Assembly (NCBI GenBank): GCA_030642205.1 | Contig: DAOWOF010000150.1 | Location: 1-6,057 of the forward strand | Origin: Desulfobacteraceae bacterium | GTDB lineage: Bacteria; Desulfobacterota; DSM-4660; Desulfatiglandales; Desulfatiglandaceae | Reading direction: 5' to 3' | Length of the DNA: 6,057 bases | Part shown: positions 1 to 6,050 of the stretch, in pieces | Position numbering within the stretch: the first letter of the stretch is position 1 | Layout of the letters: each line of letters begins with the position of its first letter | Made by a program: the position numbers and the translations under genes | The notes under the pieces: model-generated | Databases searched by the model: none | What the model saw: the letters and a program-made list of their open reading frames with translations, nothing else | What the model was told of the DNA's origin: nothing

Positions 1-843
1 CCATATAAGGATTTTAAGACATCGGAGCTTATGAGTATTGGCATGTGCGGATGGCTCTATCTTTGTGGAGACACTGACAGGCAGCCAGTGCAAATCAGTT
101 GTCCCCAGGCATATTATAATGCGGGCATGGATGGCGCGGTGGGGGCAATGCTCGCTTTGTATGACAGAGAGATCACAGGTAATGGTCAAGAGGTCGAAAT
201 CTCGATCCAGCGCAGTTTGGTTATTTGCAGCTTCCAATCAATTCCATATTATGAAGTAGGCCATTCCATTCCAAAAAGAGAAGGCCCATACAGGATTTTG
301 GCAGGATACATAAAACAACGGCAAAGTTGGCCATGTAAGGATGGTTTTATAAGTTTTTCATTAATAGGAGGCGGTGCTGGAGAAAAAACCATGAGCGGCC
401 TTGTAGGCTGGATGCAAGAAGAGGGAATGAGCAATGAATTCATAGAAAAAATTGAATGGAAGGGTTTGGATCTAGCCCGGACAGACAGGAATTTTATGGC
501 TCAGATAGAACAGGCGCTGGAACAATTCTTTCTAACACATACCATGGCAGAACTCTATGAAGGATCGCTTAAAAGAAGAATAATGCTTTATCCTGTAAGT
601 AATACCAGGGAGATTTATGAAAATAAGCAGCTGTTAGAAAGGGATTTCTGGGAAGATGTAAAACATCCTGAATTAAAAGATCCAATCAGTTATCCCGGCC
701 CATTTGGTAAATTCACAGAAACACCTCTGGAGATTTCAAGGCCAGCCCCTCTTCCTGGCCAACATAATGAGGAGATATATATAAAGGAATTAGGCTTTAC
801 TCTTAATGATCTTGAACTGTTTAAAAAAAACCGGATTATATAA
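1..843 (+). CDS. Class III CoA-transferase (CaiB/BaiF family), probable non-catalytic subunit, 5' truncated by window edge
   Basis: The frame is open from base 1, so this is the C-terminal 280 codons of a longer gene; the ATG at 31 is probably internal, because family members are usually about 400 residues and the N-terminal CoA-binding region is missing. Family class III enzymes move CoA between carboxylic acids in the cytoplasm through an aspartyl-CoA thioester. Recognition rests on the GDTDRQPVQIS, PQAYYNAG and TGNGQEVEIS segments (visible residues 23-68) and the C-terminal LYPVSNT..LL..RDFW region. Counting back 25 residues without gaps from the GxGQ motif, the position of the family's catalytic aspartate holds Tyr38 of the visible part; an Asp lies six residues later but off register. 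I infer a structural or substrate-binding partner for the next gene, as in heteromeric benzylsuccinate CoA-transferase-like enzymes. The downstream gene starts 15 nt after the TAA stop, so the two are surely co-transcribed. The family call is firm; the subunit role is inference. Confidence 0.85.
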   Translation, partial: PYKDFKTSELMSIGMCGWLYLCGDTDRQPVQISCPQAYYNAGMDGAVGAMLALYDREITGNGQEVEISIQRSLVICSFQSIPYYEVGHSIPKREGPYRILAGYIKQRQSWPCKDGFISFSLIGGGAGEKTMSGLVGWMQEEGMSNEFIEKIEWKGLDLARTDRNFMAQIEQALEQFFLTHTMAELYEGSLKRRIMLYPVSNTREIYENKQLLERDFWEDVKHPELKDPISYPGPFGKFTETPLEISRPAPLPGQHNEEIYIKELGFTLNDLELFKKNRII

Positions 844-848
844 AGGAG
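842..848 (+). promoter_or_regulatory. Ribosome binding site that fixes the start of the second CoA-transferase
   Basis: AAAGGAG overlaps the TAA stop of the preceding gene and lies 10 nt before the ATG at 859. An in-frame TTG at 850 would leave only one base between this site and the start, so the ATG at 859 is preferred. The overlap with the upstream stop suggests translational coupling of the two CoA-transferase subunits. Confidence 0.7.
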
Positions 849-858
849 CTTGATAACT

Positions 859-2073
859 ATGACTTCTAATGCTCTTGAAGGCTTGAAGGTCGCAGATTTT
901 ACCTGGGCGGCAGTTGGTCCTATCACAACTAAATATCTGTCTGATTTTGGGGCTGTGATAGTCAAGATTGAGACCTCAAAAAGGCCGGATGTCATGCGGA
1001 TGCTTCCTCCTTTTATGGAAAAAAAATCTGGAATTAACCGGAGCGCATATTTTGCATTCTTTAATGCCGGTAAATATAGTCTTGCCCTTGATTTAGGAAA
1101 ATCCAGGGGGATAGATGTCGCAAAAAGCCTGGTTTCCTGGGCAGATGTGGTTGTGGAAAATTTTACACCGGGTACAATGGAAAAATGGGGCTTAGGTTAT
1201 GATGAGCTAAGAAAAATCAAGCCGGATATAATTATGTTACGAAATTCAAACCAAGGTCAAACAGGGCCTTCTGCCAGCCATCCCGGGACAGGTTTGCAAT
1301 TGGTCGGCCTGTCAGGTTTTACCAATCTTACTGGCTGGCCTGATAGAGATCCGGTGCAGCCCTGGGGTGGTTATACTGATTTGACAGCAGTACGCCTGGG
1401 AGTATTGGCCCTGGTTGGGGCACTTTTTCATCGCAAGAGAACCGGTAAGGGGCAGTGTATAGATATGTCGCAGTTAGAGACAGGTGTCCATTTTTTAACT
1501 CCGGCATTGCTAAATTATAATGTTAACCAAAAAATTGACAAAAGGGCTGGTAATTCTAACCCTGATGCTGCTCCTCATAATGTCTATCGCTGTAAAGGTG
1601 ATGATCGATGGTGTGTCATTACTATATTGAGTGATCAGGAATGGAAATTGTTTGGCAGTGTCCTTCCTGAGTTAAAATGGGCAAAAGAATCAAGGTTTGA
1701 GTCTCTTGAAGGAAGAAAGAGGTATGAACAGGATCTTGACAAGCTTATTGAAGCCTGGACTATCAAAGAAACTCCAGAGGAAGTCATGAATTTGCTGCAA
1801 GGAGCAGGGATCCGGGCCGGGATGGTTCAGGATGCCAAAGATCTCTATTTTGATCCGCAGCTCAAGGAGGATAATGTTTTTTGGCCTATTAAACATAAGG
1901 AAATGGGGATGGTATCTCATTTTGGACAGCCAATCCATTTATCTAAGTGCAATGTAAAGGCAAGGCTGCCAGCACCATGTTTAGGGGAACATACAGAAAT
2001 GGTATGTAAAGAGATTTTGGGTATGTCAAATGAAGAATTCGAAGACCTGTCAAAGATGGGCATTTTTTCATAA
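859..2073 (+). CDS. Class III CoA-transferase (CaiB/BaiF family), catalytic subunit
   Basis: This is a full-length family member of 404 residues. The N-terminal segment LEGLKVADFTW..GP.TTKYL.DFGA.VIKIE-like (about residues 5-40) forms the Rossmann-like CoA-binding part, and VVENFTPGTMEKWGLGY (about 98-114) is the usual family signature. The catalytic aspartate is Asp174 in GGYTDLTAV, exactly 25 residues before the Q of TGKGQ, the same spacing I recall for Asp169 of Oxalobacter formyl-CoA transferase. It should form the mixed anhydride and thioester intermediates that pass CoA from a donor such as succinyl-CoA to an acid. The substrate is not readable: benzylsuccinate- or alkylsuccinate-type acids are suggested only by the paired architecture and the enoyl-CoA hydratase downstream. 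The gene ends in tandem TAA stops at 2071-2076. ATG 859 was chosen because of the ribosome site at 842-848; the TTG at 850 would add three residues. Family confidence is high, substrate confidence low. Confidence 0.92.
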   Translation: MTSNALEGLKVADFTWAAVGPITTKYLSDFGAVIVKIETSKRPDVMRMLPPFMEKKSGINRSAYFAFFNAGKYSLALDLGKSRGIDVAKSLVSWADVVVENFTPGTMEKWGLGYDELRKIKPDIIMLRNSNQGQTGPSASHPGTGLQLVGLSGFTNLTGWPDRDPVQPWGGYTDLTAVRLGVLALVGALFHRKRTGKGQCIDMSQLETGVHFLTPALLNYNVNQKIDKRAGNSNPDAAPHNVYRCKGDDRWCVITILSDQEWKLFGSVLPELKWAKESRFESLEGRKRYEQDLDKLIEAWTIKETPEEVMNLLQGAGIRAGMVQDAKDLYFDPQLKEDNVFWPIKHKEMGMVSHFGQPIHLSKCNVKARLPAPCLGEHTEMVCKEILGMSNEEFEDLSKMGIFS

Positions 2074-2116
2074 TAAGCGATAATGTTTTGAACTTATCTG
2101 CATTTTTGCAAGATGT

Positions 2117-2136
2117 TTTTGTTCAGACACTATCTA
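2117..2136 (+). repeat. Solo copy of the 20-nt arm of the 2948-3071 repeat
   Basis: TTTTGTTCAGACACTATCTA matches 3052-3071 in the same orientation at 18 of 20 positions, and matches the reverse complement of 2948-2967 at 18 of 20. No opposing arm is visible nearby in the 94-nt gap between the second CoA-transferase and the hydratase gene, so this is a solo or decayed copy. The similarity stops at about 20 nt on the left side, while a TAATAT follows on the right in both same-orientation copies. Confidence 0.65.
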
Positions 2137-2148
2137 CTCTTTTAATAT
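2119..2148 (+). promoter_or_regulatory. Candidate promoter for the enoyl-CoA hydratase gene
   Basis: TTGTTC (2119-2124) and TAATAT (2143-2148) are separated by 18 nt and loosely resemble sigma-70 -35 and -10 boxes (3/6 and 4/6 matches). The same pair recurs at 3054-3082 with 17 nt spacing, in front of gatA. If used, transcription would begin around 2155, after the ATG at 2147, which would favour the ATG at 2168 as the hydratase start. The individual boxes are weak, so the call rests on the recurrence. Confidence 0.25.
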
Positions 2149-2167
2149 GCTATCAAGAAAGGGAGCT

Positions 2168-2950
2168 ATGGAATATAAACATATTATTGTAACTAAAGAT
2201 GATGATGGGATAGCCGTTGTTACTCTTAATCGCCCTAAGGCTTTAAATGCTCTAAATTCGGCAGTTGCCAATGAACTAGCCGCAGCAGGCAGGGCCTTGG
2301 AAGAGGACAATGATGTCAAGGCCGTAATTGTAACCGGCGCTGGACGGGCTTTTGCAGCTGGAGCAGATATTAAAGAGCTTCAGAAAGCTACTCCGGCAGA
2401 AGCTCGTAAATGGGCCAGAAATTTATTTGATTCCTTTGAGGCCCTGGCAAGAATTTCTAAACCTGTTATTGCTGCAGTGAATGGAATTGCATTTGGAGGC
2501 GGATGTGAACTGGCATTAGCCTGCGATTACATGATTGCCTCGGAAAAGGCTATCTTTGGTGTTCCTGAAATCAAGATAGGAGTCTTTCCAGGCGCAGGCG
2601 GAATGTATCGTTTGGCCAAGGCCGTTGGCATGCGTATGGCCAAGGAAATGATCTTTAATGGAGAACCTGTCGATGCCAGGACTGCCCTGTCAATCGGTTT
2701 GGTAAATCGGATACTTCCGGCTGAGAATTTTTTAGAAGACGTAAAAGTTATGGTCCGGAAAATTGCATCTATGAGTGGTATTGCCCTCAAGCTTGCAAAG
2801 CAGGCCCTTGATGAGGGGCAGGATGCTCCTGATCCCATGGGAGTCTATCGTGATATCGATGCCCTTGGAATTGCATTTGCAACAGAAGACCAAAAAGAGG
2901 GTATGGCAGCATTTGTTGAAAAAAGGCCGCCTAAATTCGTAAACAAATAA
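2168..2950 (+). CDS. Enoyl-CoA hydratase (crotonase family)
   Basis: The 260-residue product has the usual length of bacterial crotonases. It should add water across the double bond of a 2-enoyl-CoA to give 3-hydroxyacyl-CoA, in the cytoplasm, as a soluble oligomer. Visible motifs in order are TLNRPKALNALN (about 20-31), GAGRAFAAGADIKEL (about 57-71, first oxyanion-hole strand), AFGGGCELALACD (about 108-120) and FGVPEIKIGVFPGAGG (about 130-145). Glu114 and Glu134 match the two catalytic glutamates (Glu144 and Glu164) of rat mitochondrial hydratase, which supports a true hydratase rather than an isomerase or a dead paralogue. The C-terminus FATEDQKEGMAAFVEKR is typical. The ATG at 2168 fits the family N-terminus (MEYKHIIV); an ATG at 2147 would add seven unconserved residues. 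AAAGGGAG at 2158-2165 is rather close to the start. Following the CoA-transferase pair, it probably serves the same acyl-CoA pathway. The TAA stop forms the outer end of the downstream inverted repeat. Confidence 0.93.
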   Translation: MEYKHIIVTKDDDGIAVVTLNRPKALNALNSAVANELAAAGRALEEDNDVKAVIVTGAGRAFAAGADIKELQKATPAEARKWARNLFDSFEALARISKPVIAAVNGIAFGGGCELALACDYMIASEKAIFGVPEIKIGVFPGAGGMYRLAKAVGMRMAKEMIFNGEPVDARTALSIGLVNRILPAENFLEDVKVMVRKIASMSGIALKLAKQALDEGQDAPDPMGVYRDIDALGIAFATEDQKEGMAAFVEKRPPKFVNK

Positions 2951-3071
2951 ATAGGGTCTGAACAAAAACTGCTGATTTCCCGATTTCTGCGTCAGTCTCA
3001 AATTTTAATACTCAAAATACTTAATGTATTCCTGCGGTTAAAATTTCCTGGTTTTGTTCAGAAACTATTTA
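2948..3071. repeat. 124-nt nested inverted repeat, MITE-like or structured-RNA element
   Basis: The outer arms at 2948-2967 and 3052-3071 are complementary at 18 of 20 positions, with only a central GG/AA mismatch. Inside lie a perfect 9-bp inverted repeat (AAATTTTAA at 3000-3008, TTAAAATTT at 3038-3046) and an inner 5-bp hairpin (AATAC 3016-3020, loop TTAAT, GTATT 3026-3030). The left arm begins exactly at the TAA stop of the hydratase gene. There is no T-tract after the right arm, so it is not a classic intrinsic terminator, though the folded RNA could protect the 3' end of the mRNA. No clear target-site duplication is visible. The nesting and the solo arm copy at 2117-2136 suggest a small non-autonomous mobile element or a REP-like family. 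It encodes no ORF. Confidence 0.7.
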
Positions 3072-3082
3072 AATCATAATAT
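3054..3082 (+). promoter_or_regulatory. Candidate promoter upstream of gatA, partly inside the repeat arm
   Basis: TTGTTC (3054-3059) lies within the right repeat arm and TAATAT (3077-3082) follows after 17 nt; CATAAT at 3075-3080 is an alternative -10 with 5 of 6 consensus matches. The arrangement repeats that at 2119-2148. It would leave a leader of roughly 110 nt before gatA, containing the strong ribosome-site-like sequence at 3151-3160. The boxes are weak one by one. Confidence 0.25.
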
Positions 3083-3150
3083 TTTCTGTGCGAATAAAAT
3101 TCAATTAACTTTAGATACCTTGAAAAAAGGGGCGTATTTTCTTTAAGTTC

Positions 3151-3160
3151 AAGGAAGGTG
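3151..3160 (+). promoter_or_regulatory. Strong Shine-Dalgarno-like sequence ahead of a possible leader ORF
   Basis: AAGGAAGGTG is the best ribosome-site match in the 250-nt gap before gatA, but it lies about 40 nt before the gatA ATG. It has good spacing to a TTG at 3167, which opens a short frame, and not to any start in the gatA frame. The gatA frame is closed by a TGA at 3192-3194, so gatA itself cannot start here. Confidence 0.35.
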
Positions 3161-3166
3161 AATATT

Positions 3167-3229
3167 TTGACCACAGGAATACATTTTAAAGTGATTTATC
3201 ATGAAACTATATCAGCATTCAATACATAA
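3167..3229 (+). CDS. Possible 20-codon leader ORF overlapping the gatA start
   Basis: A TTG start at 3167, seven bases or fewer after a strong ribosome-site-like sequence, opens a frame of 20 codons (MTTGIHFKVIYHETISAFNT) that ends with TAA at 3227-3229, 29 nt past the gatA ATG and in another frame. The peptide shows no recognisable domain. If translated, it could deliver ribosomes to the weakly equipped gatA start by coupling. It may equally be chance: the start codon is not ATG and the frame is short. Confidence 0.2.
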   Translation: MTTGIHFKVIYHETISAFNT

Positions 3230-4685
3230 GCTTCACAAACTACTTAAAAGCAAAGATATCAATTCTCTTGAACTAACTAAATCTGTTTTGCAGCATATTG
3301 AAGAGGTTGAGCCTTATCTGAATGCCTTTATAACGATAATGAAGGAAACAGCGCTGGAACAGGCTAAAGAAGCTGACAAGAAAATTGCATCGGGTAAAAT
3401 TTCTGCTCTTACCGGTATCCCATTGGGAATCAAGGATCTTATCTGTATTAAAGGGGTATCCACTACATGCGCTTCAAAAATCCTCGAAAATTTTATCAGC
3501 CCCTATGATGCTACCGTAATTGAGAAATTACGCCAGGAGGGAGCAGTATTTATCGGCAAATTAAATATGGATGAATTTGCCATGGGTTCCTCAACTGAGA
3601 CATCATACTTTGGACCCACGAAAAATCCATGGAATCTTGACTATATCCCTGGTGGTTCAAGCGGAGGATCAGCGGCAGCCACCGCGGCAGGAGAATGTAT
3701 TGCGTCTCTTGGCTCTGATACAGGAGGTTCTATCCGCCAGCCTGCTTCACATTGTGGAATCGTAGGGCTTAAGCCTACCTATGGCAGGGTCTCACGTTAT
3801 GGTCTGGTTGCATTTGCTTCATCCCTGGATCAGATCGGCCCCATGACCAGGGACGTGCGGGACTGCTCTATTTTTCTTGAAGCCATTAGTGGATATGACC
3901 GTCGTGACTCCACTTCAGTATCAAAAGATGTCCCCCATTTTTCTGCCTCACTGGGTGAGGAAATAAAAGGACTGAGAATCGGAATCCCCCAGGAATATTT
4001 TGGCAAAGGTCTGGATCCGGATGTTCAAACTACTATTGATAGAGCAATCAGGGATCTGGTAAGCCTTGGAGCCAGGGTTGAAGAGATTTCCCTTCCTCAT
4101 ACTGAATATGTTGTTGCTGTTTATTATATAATTGCTCCGGCTGAAGCGAGTTCAAATTTAGCCCGCTATGATGGCGTCAAATATGGTTATCGTACTGAAA
4201 ATAGCAAAGATCTTGCTGAAATGCTGAACAAAACCAGGACAGAAGGCTTTGGAAAAGAGGTTATTCGCAGAATAATGCTGGGGACTTATTCCCTTTCGGC
4301 CGGATATTATGATGCCTATTATAAAAAAGCCTCCCAGGTACGCACTCTTCTGATTAATGATTTTAAAGAGGCATTTGACAAATGTGATATATTGCTAACC
4401 CCAATTAGTCCCATACCTCCCTTTAAGATAGGGGAAAAAATGAATGATCCTTTAACCATGTACCTGACTGATATTTATACCATTGCTGCAAATCTTAGTG
4501 GTATACCAGGACTCTCCATGCCGTATGGTAAAAGTAAAGCCGGACTGCCAATTGGCATCCAACTCCTTGGAAATTATTTTGACGAAGAGACCATTTTAAA
4601 GACAGCCTTCATGCTGGAACAAGAAAAAAGCAACTGGACTATTGATTGCCTTTATAGCAAATATGAAAAAACAGGGACAAAATGA
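3201..4685 (+). CDS. gatA: Aspartyl/glutamyl-tRNA(Asn/Gln) amidotransferase subunit A
   Basis: GatA is the glutaminase subunit of the cytoplasmic GatCAB complex, which amidates Asp-tRNA(Asn) and/or Glu-tRNA(Gln); GatB does the transamidation and GatC holds the complex together. The 494 residues match the usual length. The amidase-signature triad is intact: Lys78 in GIPLGIKDL, cis-Ser153 in PGGSSGGSAAA and nucleophile Ser177 in GSDTGGSIRQP, each one residue short of the Staphylococcus numbering (79/154/178). GatA-specific stretches include KNPWNLDYIPGGSSGGS, GLKPTYGRVSRYGL, TRTEGFG..V.RRIMLGTY.LSAGYYDAYY and IPGLSMPYG..GLPIGIQLLG. The ATG at 3201 is the first possible start after an in-frame TGA at 3192; its own ribosome site is weak. 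Neither gatC, which often precedes gatA, nor gatB is present in the window, so the gat genes appear to be split. Its stop overlaps the start of the kinase gene in ATGA. Nothing in the sequence decides between Asn and Gln service. Confidence 0.97.
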   Translation: MKLYQHSIHKLHKLLKSKDINSLELTKSVLQHIEEVEPYLNAFITIMKETALEQAKEADKKIASGKISALTGIPLGIKDLICIKGVSTTCASKILENFISPYDATVIEKLRQEGAVFIGKLNMDEFAMGSSTETSYFGPTKNPWNLDYIPGGSSGGSAAATAAGECIASLGSDTGGSIRQPASHCGIVGLKPTYGRVSRYGLVAFASSLDQIGPMTRDVRDCSIFLEAISGYDRRDSTSVSKDVPHFSASLGEEIKGLRIGIPQEYFGKGLDPDVQTTIDRAIRDLVSLGARVEEISLPHTEYVVAVYYIIAPAEASSNLARYDGVKYGYRTENSKDLAEMLNKTRTEGFGKEVIRRIMLGTYSLSAGYYDAYYKKASQVRTLLINDFKEAFDKCDILLTPISPIPPFKIGEKMNDPLTMYLTDIYTIAANLSGIPGLSMPYGKSKAGLPIGIQLLGNYFDEETILKTAFMLEQEKSNWTIDCLYSKYEKTGTK

Positions 4686-5968
4686 TCAAAGATAATTTCG
4701 TTGAATCCAAATTATCAGCAGGACTCAAAGATATCAAGACCATTGGGCGCTATGAAATCATCCATAAAATTGGACAAGGCGCCTCAGGCATTGTTTACAA
4801 AGGTCAAGATCCTTATATAAATAGACCTGTGGCCATAAAAATTTCCCTCCCGAGTTCCAGAAAGGCCAGAGAACGTTTTTTTATCGAGGCCCAATCTGCG
4901 GGCAGACTTAATCACCCAAATATTGTATCTATCTATGACGCTGGTGAATTCAATAATTATTGTTATATTACCATGGAATATATTGATGGCAAGACCCTGA
5001 AAGGATTTTGCCATCACGACAAACTCCTTCCTGTCGCCAAGGCAATGGAACTTATCTTGAGGGTCTGCAATGCCCTCGATTACGCGCATCGCAACGGCAT
5101 TATTCATAAAGATATCAAACCTCCCAATATCATGCTGGATAAAATCGGGATCGTAAAAATAACTGATTTTGGAATAGCTCAATTTACCGAACAAACTGCT
5201 GAAATGGGCATTTTTGGAACGCCAAGTTATATGGCTCCGGAACAGATCAAGGATGAAATAGCCGTAATACCAAGTGATGTTTTTTCCCTGGGCTGTGTCA
5301 TGTATGAGATGTTGACAGGAATAGTAGCCTTTGGGGGTGATAATGACTTCTCAATTATGTATAAGATAGTAAATGAGGATCCAATACCAATTCTGAATAT
5401 TCGTCCCGACTTGCCAAAAATTATGGGAGATATAATAAAAAAGGCCCTGTCCAAGCAATTTCAGGATCGTTACCAGACATGTCTGGAATTTGCCTATGAT
5501 CTGAGATTAGCCCTAAATGCCCTCAATCGGGCTGGAAATAATGGAAAAGCACCTGATATTTCAGAGCAATTTTCAAACATCCCATTCTTCAGAAACTTCA
5601 CTAAACAAGATATAAACAGCTTGATCTCGATTAATAATATTATAAAGATTAAAAAGGGAGATATCATTTTATCGGAAGGCGATATTGATGATATCTTTTT
5701 TATTGTTTTAAGCGGCAAAGTAAAAATCATGAGACAAAATCAAACCCTTGCTATTATCAAACAAGGTGAATCTTTTGGTGAGATGGCCTATCTTGGTGGT
5801 CAGATGCGCGTTGCCACAGTAATTGCTGAAACGAATTGTATCCTTTTAAAAATAATACCCGAGATGCTTGACTCCGCCCCGGCAAAAACTCAGGTTCTTT
5901 TTTATAAGAATTTTTCTCTGACCCTTGTCCAAAGGCTTTCCAAGGCAACTATGCATGAAAAAGAGTGA
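4682..5968 (+). CDS. Hanks-type Ser/Thr protein kinase fused to a C-terminal cyclic-nucleotide-binding domain
   Basis: The 428-residue protein has an N-terminal PknB-like kinase domain (about 24-280) and a C-terminal cNMP-binding domain (about 298-420), joined by a short linker. Kinase motifs are complete: glycine loop GQGASGIV (31-38), ATP-anchoring Lys53 in AIK, Glu69 of helix C, catalytic loop HKDIKPPN with Asp144 and Asn149, Mg-binding DFG at 162-164, GTPSYMAPE at 179-187, Asp199 in SDVFSLG and Arg263. The catalytic loop reads HKD rather than HRD. The cNMP domain keeps the phosphate-binding cassette GESFGEMAYL....RVATV, with Glu367 (ribose contact) and Arg376 (phosphate contact) conserved, so nucleotide binding is plausible. 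There is no transmembrane segment, signal peptide or helix-turn-helix, so I expect a soluble kinase regulated allosterically by cAMP, cGMP or a similar ligand; that is inference. Its ATG overlaps the gatA TGA, with a modest GGGA five bases upstream. No other early start exists. Targets are unknown. Confidence 0.93.
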   Translation: MIKDNFVESKLSAGLKDIKTIGRYEIIHKIGQGASGIVYKGQDPYINRPVAIKISLPSSRKARERFFIEAQSAGRLNHPNIVSIYDAGEFNNYCYITMEYIDGKTLKGFCHHDKLLPVAKAMELILRVCNALDYAHRNGIIHKDIKPPNIMLDKIGIVKITDFGIAQFTEQTAEMGIFGTPSYMAPEQIKDEIAVIPSDVFSLGCVMYEMLTGIVAFGGDNDFSIMYKIVNEDPIPILNIRPDLPKIMGDIIKKALSKQFQDRYQTCLEFAYDLRLALNALNRAGNNGKAPDISEQFSNIPFFRNFTKQDINSLISINNIIKIKKGDIILSEGDIDDIFFIVLSGKVKIMRQNQTLAIIKQGESFGEMAYLGGQMRVATVIAETNCILLKIIPEMLDSAPAKTQVLFYKNFSLTLVQRLSKATMHEKE

Positions 5969-6050
5969 TCTGCTTATTCCTGATATTATTTCCAGCGACC
6001 GTGACTATATCGGGTTAAAAGGATTGGTAACAGTAAAACCGCTGGTCTAA
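5955..6050 (+). CDS. Possible small ORF overlapping the kinase stop, unknown function
   Basis: An ATG at 5955 in another frame overlaps the last 14 nt of the kinase gene and opens 31 codons beginning MKKSDLLIPDIISSDRDY, ending with TAA at 6048-6050. AAGG at 5942-5945 lies nine bases before the start, an acceptable ribosome site. I recognise no domain; the peptide is mildly hydrophobic and has no clear membrane segment. The stop is followed at once by a run of A residues that reaches the window edge, so a homopolymer indel could have cut short a longer gene, but nothing here proves it. It could also be a chance frame. Confidence 0.3.
   Translation: MKKSDLLIPDIISSDRDYIGLKGLVTVKPLV

Noticed and set aside
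38..259. Open frame of 73 codons in the second forward frame inside the first CoA-transferase gene.
   Set aside because: It overlaps a clearly conserved coding region in another frame and its product resembles nothing known to me.
822..843. Run of eight A residues near the end of the first CoA-transferase gene, considered as a frameshift site.
   Set aside because: The frame continues normally to the TAA a few codons later, and any shift would change only the last residues; no structure follows that would stimulate slippage.
850..858. TTG at 850 as the start of the second CoA-transferase.
   Set aside because: The ribosome site at 842-848 would be only one base away, and the ATG at 859 has good spacing and fits the family N-terminus.
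4224..4239. A 16-nt exact match, on the opposite strand, to 3046-3061 of the repeat element (CTGAACAAAACCAGGA).
   Set aside because: It encodes the conserved GatA segment around LNKTRTEGF, so coding constraint explains it, and the similarity does not extend into the rest of the arm. It is most simply a coincidence.
4784..5194. 136-codon open frame on the minus strand within the kinase gene, the longest of the antisense frames.
   Set aside because: It lies opposite the conserved kinase motifs, shows no recognisable domain and has no independent support; it is a shadow of the kinase frame.
5992..6045. CCAGCG / CGCTGG inverted repeat near the window end, considered as a terminator for the kinase operon.
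   Set aside because: The stem is six base pairs with a loop of more than 40 nt, and it is followed by an A-tract, not a T-tract, on the + strand.
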